The position numbers and the translations under genes were made by a program. The notes under the pieces were generated by a model. It ran no database searches. It worked only from the letters and a program-made list of their open reading frames with translations, and had not been told where the DNA came from. A DNA stretch of 64,000 nt from Acanthaster planci (taxonomy: Eukaryota > Echinodermata > Asteroidea > Valvatida > Acanthasteridae), in contig NW_019091364.1 of assembly GCF_001949145.1 (NCBI RefSeq), forward strand, positions 863,434 through 927,433. The letters run 5' to 3'. Positions 11,301 to 23,300 of the stretch are shown here, one piece after another (position 1 is the first letter of the stretch; every line of letters starts with the position of its first letter).

Positions 11301-14300
11301 TGCAGCTACCGGTGCATGTTTTCAAAGCTCCAAATTGTTAATTTGGTGGGGAATGATTGAAATGGAGAGTGGGTGAAGTTAAAGAGATCCAGGACCCACT
11401 TGAGACCCCCCCCCACCCATTTTTTGTTCTGGTCTGATGTTTATCTGGTCATCAACAAGATAGATTTTTTGGGGTCAAAATAATGTTGTGTATTAATATT
11501 TTATATTCTGTAGTTTGGAAATGCAACAACTGAAATTTTAAACTTGGCTGACGTACTTTAAACCTTGGTTGTTACGTGTACATGTACATGCACTTTTTAA
11601 ACTTGATGGAAGAGGAACAGAAAGAATGATGGGCTGCCCGGCTACCTCTGTAGGTTAGAGAATTCTACTCCTTATTCCTGCAAGACAACCTTGGCTTCAT
11701 TCCCCGATCAGTCATTCCTAGTTTCACATAGTCTGCAGTGGGCTATGACCTTACCATGTTTGTTTGAACTCGTGAATTAGAAAAACAACTTATTTGGAAA
11801 AGGGCTTATCACAAGAATGTGTCTTTAAGATCACTTCTTTGTGCTTTACACTGGAGGAAAATCTCATTCTGCAATCTCTCCCACACCTACACAACAACTC
11901 CCTAGGGTAGGTCGCCCCACTAATGTCTGCTGGGAACAACTGATTTGCTCAAAGAATATGGATCATTGTTTCTGGCAGTCTGTCTAAACTCCCACTGGAC
12001 CTGGTGGTGAGTAGTTTGATTTGGACATGTTTGCTGGAAAACCATGTCTGCTGGGCAGGTCAGATTAGGGTCATTGCTCCGAGTTTGGTTGTGTGGGACC
12101 TTTGACCCTTCCAAGTTTAAAGGTGTATTGGTCCGGATGTACATGTTCATTTAGGTCTAGGAACTGGAGAGTTACCCAAAAGTCCAACATAAGAATCAAA
12201 TTTCTCAGTTGAATTCAACCTTTTAATCATGGAGTCATCTTGAAACATCTACTCCTGAATTTAGATGACATTGAAGAAAAAAAATTAATAATTGTTTCCA
12301 GATGGTCTACCATCTCTGCTGAAATTCCAAGTCAAGTTCTATTCCTCCGAGCCCAACAATCTTCACGAAGAACTTACAAGGTAGGCACATAGAATGCAAC
12401 ACCAAACTAGGAACTTAATTTTGTAATTTACAGTTGATGTTTAAAGCATGGTTTGATTTAAGTTTACCAACTTAAACACTGAATATTCCAACATTTGATG
12501 CATTCTAGATGAAACTCATTTTGCTTAACCCCAACAGTCCTCAATCATCCAATTTCAGTTTGATTGACATACACCCCAGGGGGGTTAGAGTTGGTTCAAC
12601 ATTGCATTGTTTGGTTCAACGAACTCATCCACCATTCACTAAGATGCATATCAATGCCCATTATGTGTTGTCTACTTATGAACACCTTAGAGAAGAACTT
12701 TACAAGTCTGCTGTCACATCTCGGGACCTCTCAGCCTCAAACCTGCTAACTGCAGATGCTATATGTGCTTATCTACTGAGCTTCCTCAGGTTACATTGTA
12801 GCTAGCTGGTTCCATATGGCAGGGGGCACTTCAAAACAGGAAAGCTAATAAAGTAATGCCTTCTTCCCTTCCCATCAACAGATATTTATTTTTTCTGCAA
12901 CTGAAGCAGGACATTCATACAGGGAAGTTAGAGCCTCCAGTTACGACAGCTGTTGAATTGGCAGCGCTGAGCCTACAGTGTAAGAAACACTGATACGAAT
13001 CCTTTTTGGGATCTTTATATTTTGGTCCCTTAACTTGCAGAATCATTTCAGTTTTCTTTTTAATTGGCACGTATTATTTGGTCTGTTTGACAATTGTGAC
13101 CCGTCATGACAAAATGAGTGTAAAGTCGCATTCTGCTCTTTCCTATTTTAACGGTTCAAAGTCAGATATTCAAGTTGAGGTCAATTTGGGGATTTGTAAT
13201 ATTTGGAAAGAGTAACCTGTCCATTTAATTTAAGTTTTGCACAATCTGGTTTTTATAATATCATATTCTTACCAATTTGGATGACAGTATTATTCATGCC
13301 TGGTCAGAAATGTTGAAACAGTGTTGGAAACAAAGACACAAAGCTGCCAGAATGACGTCACATTGTCACCTCATACTTTTACCCTCATACCGCTAAAAGG
13401 CTCTATTTCTGCTGAATTAAAAAAATACCAATATCTCAATTTGTGAAACATTCCGACTTTCAGCTCATTTCTGGTGACAGGTCACAATTATTTGTTGTTA
13501 AGAATTCTTGTTTTTGATTGTCTTGTATGTTTGTTCGGTCTTTGTACAGCTGAGCTTGGTGACTATGACCCTACAGAACACACCCCAGAATTGGTGTCCG
13601 AGTTCAGATTTGTCCCCTTCCAATCTGAAGACATGGAGGTGGAAATAGTGGACAAGTTTAAAGAAATGAAGTAAGTTAGCAGTGGATTCATTTATAGTCT
13701 GTATTGACACTGGGTCACAGAGTTGCTTTCAGGGCCCTGGAAAATATCAAATGTTTAAAATTCCAGTTTTAATGAATACGTGAGACTTGTATTAGTGGGT
13801 GTTTTTTGCTGGGATTTACGATTTGTTTCAGAGTAATGTTTTTGAACCGAGACCCTCGCTGGACGTTTGGAGTCGGCTCTTTGAATGTGGAACCACCAAT
13901 GGTGGGTACCCAGTTCTTCACAAAAGCAGAGCCGCTGATTCTGATTTTTTTTTGGGAACCGCGGTTCCACTCGGAACTGGGAGTACCGCTTGGAACCAAG
14001 AGTACCACACAAGCCTAGAGAGAATGCCTTACTCTGATCTGTGATTATCTTGTCATCTTATCAGGGGCCAGACACCAGCACAGGCGGAGCTGAACTACCT
14101 GAACAAGGCCAAATGGCTGGAGATGTATGGTGTGGATATGCATCATGTCATGGTAAGCGTTGATCACACTGGACCCGATCTTTCCCAATTGTCCATTCTG
14201 TGATTCCTGACAAGTCTGCAAGTCGTCAGGAGTGACATCAATACTGCCCTCAACTATGACATGACCCACAGCCTTGTTTGGCTGATTGGTTTGATCCTCA

Positions 14301-17300
14301 CAGATGTCTTCTTTCTTTCTTTTTTTAACGAGCCCTGTATATACGCTGCTGTCTAAAGGCTGATGAGAAACAAGACTGAAAAATTGAGATGCTCTATTGA
14401 TTAAATCTGGCTCTCTGCCTAAATACTCAGGAGGTTTCCTGTCACCTCTGAAAACCACACATCTGTGTCACTGTAGGTTTCTCACAGTATCACAAGCACT
14501 TCAGATAATGCATCTTCCATTTTTGTTTGACATTGAAATCCCTGACTCACTTCTTTTTTCTTGATGACACAGGGCAAGGATGGTAATTCCTACTCACTGG
14601 GACTGACACCGACCGGCATCCTGGTCTTCGAAGGCAATCAGAAGATTGGTCTCTTCTTCTGGCCGAAGGTGACAAAGTTGGACTTCAAGGGGAAGAAACT
14701 CCACCTAGCAGTGAATGAGGATGATGACAGGGTAGGGTGTTGGGTTCATTCATAAGAAGAGGAATGTGGATGTTCCTAGCAACAATCTTACAAATATTTA
14801 TGATTATCATCAGCCACGGAAACAAAGATTTAAATGATCAAATCTTGACCGGGATTTCTGATGATGATGATGATGATGATGAATGAAGAAAAACTTCTTT
14901 AAATGGAATCAAATTTGAGCTTTGCTCAAACTTCTCTCTAAGAGTGAGGAGGATTAACCCTAAGAGTCCTCAACCTTGCATTGAGTCAGTGCAGTATTCC
15001 AACAGCGCATGCCCAAAATGAAGCGCATCTGAGGTCATTCTGACGCGCATGTTAGGCCTGTGAGCTTGCCCTGTCACCTTGACTCTACAGAGACTCGCGT
15101 GCTTGCTTTGTTCTGGAATGATTTTGCCTGTTTGACATACCAAACTGGCTTATGTCAATAGTGTTTCACAAACCCTAGGGGTAGGGTCAAAGATCTTGAA
15201 AACTAGCCTCTGTAATACAAATGCATCTTATCAGTAGAATGTCACCACATAGTGCCACTCCCTTAGAGCCGATATCGGCAAGACAGATTTCAATTGAGTA
15301 GATATCAGTATACTTTCTGAATATTTTTGGGGTTTTTTTTTTCTTCCTCTTTCTCAGGGCAATGAACAGCAACACAACTTTGTATTCCGTCTGAGCTCCA
15401 ACAGATCCTGTAAGCATCTATGGAAATGTGCGGTGGAACACCATGCCTTCTTCAGACTACGAGGCCCCGTCAAACACCGGGATGAGAAGCAAGGGTTCAT
15501 ACGCATGGGGTCAAGGTTCAGATACAGGTCAGTAGAGGAGTCAAGTCAGGTCAGATGAGAAGTCAAGTCAAGCTTAGAGTAAAGGCACAACATATATGAA
15601 TGCACGGCAATGCTTTTGACATGTCGTATGAATGCACGGCAATGCTTTTGACATGTCGTATGAATGCACGGCAGTGCTTTTGACATGTCATGAATGCATG
15701 GCAGTGCTTTTGGCATGTCATATGAATGCACAGCGGTGCTTCTGACATGTCATATGAATGCACAGCGGTGCTTCTGACATGTCATATGAAAGCATAGCAA
15801 TGCTTTTGACATGTCATATGAATGCACAGCAATGCTTTTGACACTTAACTTTGTCCATATTTGCCACCATAGTTAAGGAATTGACTTTATAAGGTTCCTA
15901 CAAATACCAGTTGGCGAAAATGAGCTCTGTATAGAAGTAGGAGGTTAACAGGATCACTGTGTGACTTTTGGGAAGTTGTGTAGTTCTGAAAAGAATCGAT
16001 GAGTTTAAACATGACGTTTTGATCGGTGTGCTCAGATTGTCTTCAAGTTTCAACTCAATGGTTCTTTTATACATCTTCCCTTAAGAGATAGTCACATGGT
16101 GTCATTGCACATGGTCACTATTTGATATCACCTCCATGCAAAGTTTCAAGTCTCACTGCTCCCCTTTCTAGTATTTAAATCAGCCTATAGCTGGATAAAT
16201 GTGATTGTCTGCAATTCAAATGGTTTCATCTGTGATGCAAGACAATGGTTCACGTAGTGCTTCAAACCAAAACCCAAACAGAATTTTAGAGACATTTTAA
16301 TGTATTTTTATTTTCTATTCTTCATGTACTGCAATGATTTGACCAACAGTGGTAGGACAGAATTCCAGTCAGCAAAGACAAATCGATCACGACGGTCTAT
16401 GATGATTGAAAGAAGACCAAGTCAAAGATTTTCTCGACGTCCGTCTTACGCCCAAAAGAGAGGTCAGTTCTAAAAGCCAAAGTTGGCCCAAAACGGCAAG
16501 CAATGCAGCTCTTTCTGAGATGTCACAGCATGGAACGTTTGAAATTTTCCTGAAGAAGTTGTTATGCAAAGGTTACAGAAGAAGTTAAGCAAGATTTGTT
16601 TGGAGGAAATAGTGACAAGTATTGAACTTTTTAGAGAAACAGTACTTTCCAAGGGCAATCCTATTGAAACGCTGTCATATTTTGTGGAGTTCTCGAAAAG
16701 TTTTTGGATTTTCAGATGTGGCATGGCACCTCTGTCTCCCTTTATTATTATTAGTTTGTCGTTTCTTTTTGACAGCTGCCCATCTACAAGAGAGTGCAGC
16801 ACATGCAGCTGCCCATGCTGCTGCCAATCAGATGGCAGGGTAAGATTGGACACAATTTGGTTGGTTAGAAGCCACTTCTTACTGGGGTGGGGTTTGGGAT
16901 GTCAAATAATTTCAACTCTCCAAACTTCCAAAAAGTCCATTTACGTGCTTGACTAGAAGCTTCTTTTGTTAATAGTAACTGGATGAACGTTTTGGTATTG
17001 TCTCATTGGATCATTGGATCATCTTGAAATTAACAGAGTTTTGTGGAAACGTGATACATTCCTGAATGAAATTAGAAATGATCTATTCTATGCTAGGAAA
17101 AAAAATTTTGATTTGCATTTTCAGGGATTATTTAAAACCACTTTGCTTGTTCCATTTTTGAGCTTATAAGTATCAAAGAGTTGAGGTCGTTGTTTCACTC
17201 CAGAAGTTACAATTCCAGAAATTTACATGCATAGGTTGGATATAAGTAATGCCAGAACTCTGCCAAGTCATGCCTCTACGGCCATGCCCCAAAGCATGAC

Positions 17301-20300
17301 AGTCAGTGCCGATGTTACACCTATCATCCCTCCAACCACACCCAACTCCACGGCCAATGCGTCCAGCCCTGGCCTGCTGTCCGATTCCATGAACTTGGTG
17401 GAGACAAACATTGACACGGGAGCCACCGCCGAGATAGTGCCGCTCTCGGCTCGACAGGATGTGACAGGTGGCACTGTGGTGACGGATGACGATGACATGG
17501 TTGACCCTATGTCACCTGGACTGAGTAAGTGGCTCTAATTGGAATCCAGCAATCACATCTGCAACTTGTAGTGAAAGAGAAAAACTAAGAGAAATAAGTC
17601 TGAACTGTTTTATTCTGTAGACTCCAAAAATTTGGAGATCTGACAAGACAAGTATTTGCAGTTTAACATATTTATGCTATTTCTGTTTTAAACAAGATTG
17701 AAGAATGAATTGTTACAGTTTTAGGATAATAGTACAAAGCTTTCTGAACCAAATACTTCCACTTCTATTTCAACAGTGAAATACCCTCAAAAGATACAGT
17801 CAGCGTGCTTGATGTTGGGTGATGGAATTAGTTCAAGAAAAATCTTGAGATGGAGCCCAGATGGAATGAGTTTCATTTGGGTAGAGAGTGGTTTGTTCAA
17901 GATCGCATGATTGTAGCGAGTGATACTCTTGTTCTTTCCTTTTAGGTGAGTCGGAGCTAGTCCAAGCCAAGCTTAAAGGCCTAGAGAAGGAGCCTTGTTC
18001 CATCCAGCCCAACCCTCGTACCAGACCACAGACCCAGCCTACACCGGCCGCCGCCACTGCCGCTGCCTCCTTGAACTCCAACTTCCTGAAGCAGAACAAT
18101 CAGCAGACCTCCAAGATGCTGGTGGGCGGACAGCTGACTGCCGATCAGATTAAGATCAACCCCCTCAAGGCGGCGCTGGACGAGCGTAACCAGACACCGG
18201 TGGGCACAACTGACAAGATATCGGACCTGAAGTACAAACTCTTACAACCGGAATCTGCCAAAAACCTGTTGAAAGTGGAGATGGATGATGGGGCTTTCCG
18301 GTAAGGAGAGAAGGAAGTGGGGGTTGGGATTGGATAATTCTTTAATTTGATGGATTAAGGTTTCTACAACAGGTGTAATTGCAGGTGTAATTGTGATCTG
18401 TGTGTGTTAGGTTGGTGTAACAGGGAGAGTGGTTAAAAGGAAACAGTTTGGAATTGATACTGATTGAGAATGACAGGTGGAATTTGAGACCACCATGTGT
18501 TGGTCAGAGTACACGCCTCAGTTTTGGCTTGGATTATAAATTTCTTTGATAATAGTTCGGTTGGAGATGACATTCACTGAAAGGTCAGAAAGCACTTATG
18601 AATGAGTTCGGTCAGTTTGTGAAAGGCTTGGGAAACTCATAGGATGCCTTCGAGGTGCTTGTTGAGTGTCTTATGTTGATGTGTTTCTGTTTTGTGAATG
18701 ACATCCAAACTCTTACACTGTCATTGTTTCGTGTGTTGTTGCGTCGATGGCTTGTGTGAATCTAGGACCCCATTTCAGAGCACAGCTTAGCGTACGATTT
18801 CTTGCTAACAGAAGCTCCACGTATTTCATGGAGACCATAAGCAGTAAGCACATCCAAAGGCTTGCTAACAGAAGCTCCACGTATTTCATGGAGACCATAA
18901 GCAGTAAGCACATCCAAAGGCTTGCTAACCTTGGAGGAAAAACGTGCTTAAACTTTGGGATGTAACAGTAGAAATCTCTGTGCACCTGCAACCATTAGCA
19001 AAACCACACCAACCACCGGCCATGAAATAGTGCTTAAGGTTTAATAGCCAATGTTTCTGCTGAAGTTAGCGTGATATTCTGTTAAGCAGCTCTGTGAATT
19101 GGGCCCACATGTATGTTTGTGGTGATTGTGCTCCTGATTTTGCTTTTGCTTTCTGGTTGTAAGCTCCTGACATGTCATGCATGGCATTGTTTCAGTAGGT
19201 TTTTGTTATTTTGTAAAGTGTGGTGGTTACGCATCAATATCATCTTGGTGATTCCTTGCCTTTTTATTTCTGAGGTGGGGTGGAAAATATCTTTTGCATG
19301 AAATTATCTTGCAAAAAACGTGGGTTCAGGTTCCATGCAGTTTTTTTTAGTGTGGCATTTTTGCTTGCAGGTAGACAATTGCTCTTGCCAATAAAAGGTC
19401 TAATCAGATCCTTCCATTGATTGATATCTCGCATAGCAAGTGTAGCTGGGCTATCAAACAACATCTCATTGGTCCACTTTCCTAAAGCGCTTGTAGACCA
19501 AAATCCCCCTTACCAGTAGAGTTTTCCTGAAGTCATTTTCTGTGCCTTGTCCTGACTACCCCTCTCCTATCGCGCGCGTGTGTGTTGGTTTTTGTTACCT
19601 CTTTCCAGACGCCACAACTCGCTGCCCCCTCACAACCGAGTGGATCCCCCACCAAGACCGGCAAGCAAAAGTTTCTCCAGCATGCAAAATGTGTAAGTCA
19701 TCCCCCCCTCCCACATAGCCACGCCCCTTCCTAAAAACTCCCCTTCCCATCTATGCAACCAGTCGATGCAAAATAAGCATGATGTCTGACTCTTGTAGGG
19801 GCTTGTGTGGTAGCCATCTTTTAATACAGGACAGTTCTTCTGTTGAAAAGGGTATGCACAAAGGAGGTTTCCCTGTGGAACACGAGAACTCCCCCACAAG
19901 ATGGCTGCCATGCAAAGCCTCTGTACTGAAAGTTTTATAAACAAAAAAAATGACTTTAACTTTGCACATTGTGAACAGTGCGTGACACAGATTTCAAATG
20001 CTTGGTTGAAATATTTTCTGGGGCTTGAGAAAACAAAGAATATTCATCCTGAAAGTTGAATTGGGAAGAAAGGTTTAAAATGGTCTGCTGAAATATGCCC
20101 CTGAGAAATAATCACAAAATTGAGTTCTGAGTTCGTCAAATCAGGTTCTTTGACTTATGACTTATTTTGCAGTTATCTGGTGACCTTTTTTGGTCTTTTA
20201 TTATGCATGTAAAATAGATGTTGCATGTTTGTAGCCACTTCTTGTTGATTTTGACAATCAGTTTGACAATCAAGCCATTCCATTTGAGAAGAAACAATGC

Positions 20301-23300
20301 ATGCTGAATTCTCTATTTCCCTCATAGTCATAGCTCTGAAATATTTGATGAAATTTCTCACTGAAAGCTGGAAAATGTCGTCTGTCCATTCATCGTCATC
20401 TTGCATAGTTCTTGGCAAATGTTTAAGATTGGTTTTCATTGTCACGTTTATTTTTAAAACCTTCACTTTACTTAACAACAGGAAAAAACAGCCAGTGTTT
20501 AGGTAAGACTGTTTGTAACATCAGCCATTTTCTGCAACATTCTTAAGCATTTTATAACATTTAAACTATGCGTTATTTTCCGTTTCCTCATTTCTTGCTA
20601 CGCTCTACAATTCACTAGTCCTTGGAATGGACAGTAAGTTTGTCTTGTGGAAAAGCTTCTTTTTTTTGGATAAAGAATGGTTTAAAGATATAGGGTAGTT
20701 TGTATGTTGCAGCCAGCTTTGTTTGGTAACAAAAGTCAAGGAACTGGTTATAATGGAGAAACTATTACATCTTTGGAACCAGACTATGCTCAACAAGCAT
20801 TCCTAGATTAATTTCATGCATTTCATAGTTAAAGGGGAGCTGCAATAAGTTTTTGGAATCACAGACCTCCAAAATGCACCTTTGTGCCTCAGTTGACCTT
20901 ATTTGAACTTTTGTTTCATTATTTTAAAGGGTATTTTAATGCCTTTTTGGTTTTATGCTAATGAGTATTTCCATATTCATGAGCAAAACTGTGATGTCAT
21001 CTGAGGAAGAAGCCTCAATGGTACATTGGTTTGTACACTAAAAAGTCCTGCACTTTTGCAGATTTTCCTAGACTCAGTTTTTCTCTTCTTTGCTGATTCT
21101 TTGTTGTTTATGTGCATAGCAACAGAAACCATCAATCCCTCTCTCAAAAATGTTTTCAGTTGGTAAATTCTGGGTTCATAATTTGAACATAAACACCTAT
21201 GCACTGAACCATGTCTTCCCTAGATGATGTCACAGCAACAGCGCCCTCAGTCTTAATTGTTTGAAAACATGCACTTTTCAGTACATTTAACCAAACAAGA
21301 GTGTAAAAGAGTTTTCATACAACAAATAAGAGTACAAAGATGCAGAAAAATTGTGTCTAATAAAAAATTCATTGCAGCTGCACTTTAAGAGATGGTTGTA
21401 GCATCATAGAGTTCTGTTCACACGACACTTTGAAATCAGTGCCCTTCATTGACAGTCATTGGCACCAGACTGCTTCGTCTCTAACCAAACAATCCAAGAT
21501 GGCTGAAATGTGATAGATCTCCATTTTCAAATTGGTGGGGTTTTTGTGTATTTCTCTTTCTTTTGTAGCAGTTGTTCAGTTTCTTTTCTTTGTCCAGTTT
21601 TGCAAAAAACTAGAGAAGTAGGCCAATTATGCCATAATTTTAGGAACTTAATTACCCCAAAACTGAAGTTCAGTGTTTTTAGATTCACATATAGCACCGC
21701 TCAACATCCCTGCGGCATTGTTACTCAATTTTTTCAGTTTTTATCATCCAACAAATCGATATAGAACTAGTTGATGTGAGCTGCCAGCAGTAAAGTAGTC
21801 TAGTTCCTCACTTGCTGCCTTGGGTATTATACAGAGTAGAGAGCATTGCACCCAGCTATTCCATTGCCTGTACAGCCAGTGTTTTTGCATGCTATAGTCT
21901 TTCCTGACTGCTGGCTAGTTTAGGGACCTGTCAGAAACGGCCTTTGCTTTGTACATGTAGATGCCATGTGGGTGTACATTGGGGTGAGTGGCTCTAGAAT
22001 TTCAGCTGGACAGGAAATGATAGATCTAGTCTTGAAAGTAATATTCAGTTTCCATAAATGTTGAATCCAGGGTCAGTTTCTGACAAGATATGGCATTTGT
22101 GACTTTTGTATGGGAATTAGGAAGAAATAGAGAAATTCTTTCAGCATTACGAACATTTCTGAAAAGCAATATTTAATAAGCGTGATCATGCAAAACAGGG
22201 AATCAAACCTAAACGGTATCAAAACATTCCAAAAGGTTATACCCTCTATATTGATTTTTAGGGTGTTTTTCTTCATTTGAAGGTGGGTGAATAATTAACG
22301 AAGCAAGACGGAGGAACCCTACAGCCCCAAAGAGAACACAGTGGAAAAAGAATTGTGCCCATTTTTATCTTTACTAGTGGATGCATGTACCTCATGTGTA
22401 CCAAATACCATAGAACAGTTCACCCCTCTGACTTGTAGAATTTTGTTAGGCCAGAAAGCTGACATCAGATATTCTCAATGTTTTACTTCTTCAGTGGTGT
22501 ACACAGTGAGAAGGAAGGCTTGGTAGTCAATCTGAGTAGGTCCCCTGAGCTGGGCCACTTAGATGACCCCATGGATGACCCCATGACGGACCCCCTAACA
22601 CCCCCTCCGGTCAAGTCAGCCGAGCCGGCAGCCAGAACCAATCAGCTCCTGGTCAATGGTGATGGCAGGTTACGCAGCATAAGCAACCCGGATATGCAGC
22701 AGAATGGCGTCAGCCCTAACATGCTCCAGGTATTGTCAAAATGCCATCACCCTCCTCCCACACACCCACACGCACACACACATATGCAAACATCACCGCC
22801 CCATAGAATTCCCACACTGCTGTGACCCATTTTGGGTTCCACTTGGTGGGATTACCCCTGATTTCACCGCATGGCAGGTGGTGGCGCTGCTGATTTACAC
22901 CTCTGGAGGAAACTACTGACAAACTCAAGTACATGCAGCACTAAAAGCTTTAACACTTCCCTGGGTTGAGCAAAATGGTGTACTTTTACAAGTCTGAGGT
23001 TCAAATCCCGTGGCAGGCAATTTTCTCTTGAGGTCTCGCGGAAAGTTTCCCCAGCTGTTTGATTTGGCATGGTCTGAAATGGATCATCCATTTCATTCAC
23101 TAAATTTGACTCATTCGCGCTTGATGCTTCTGGTTAGCTGGTTTGGCTTTTAGCAGTACCTTTATAAATGACTTCAAATCTTCTTAAAAGAATCTTGAAT
23201 TAATCTGTTATTTCTCTTTAGGGTGCTTAGTAACAGTGGGTGAAAAGCAGTCTTGTATCAGTCAATTGGTTACTCACTTCCAAGAACCAGCAGGAAGTGT

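Larger units (their letters stand above)
19693..22494 (+). other. EPB41L5 intron 14 with two candidate microexons
   Basis: A 2.8-kb intron. It contains the two microexon candidates at 20482-20502 and 20619-20633, and a short inverted pair (TAGCCATCTT near 19812; AAGATGGCTG near 19899). Otherwise AT-rich. Confidence 0.6.

Noticed and set aside
15546-15763. Repetitive minus-strand peptides (MHSYDM-like)
   Set aside because: These are translations of the 32-bp intronic tandem array.
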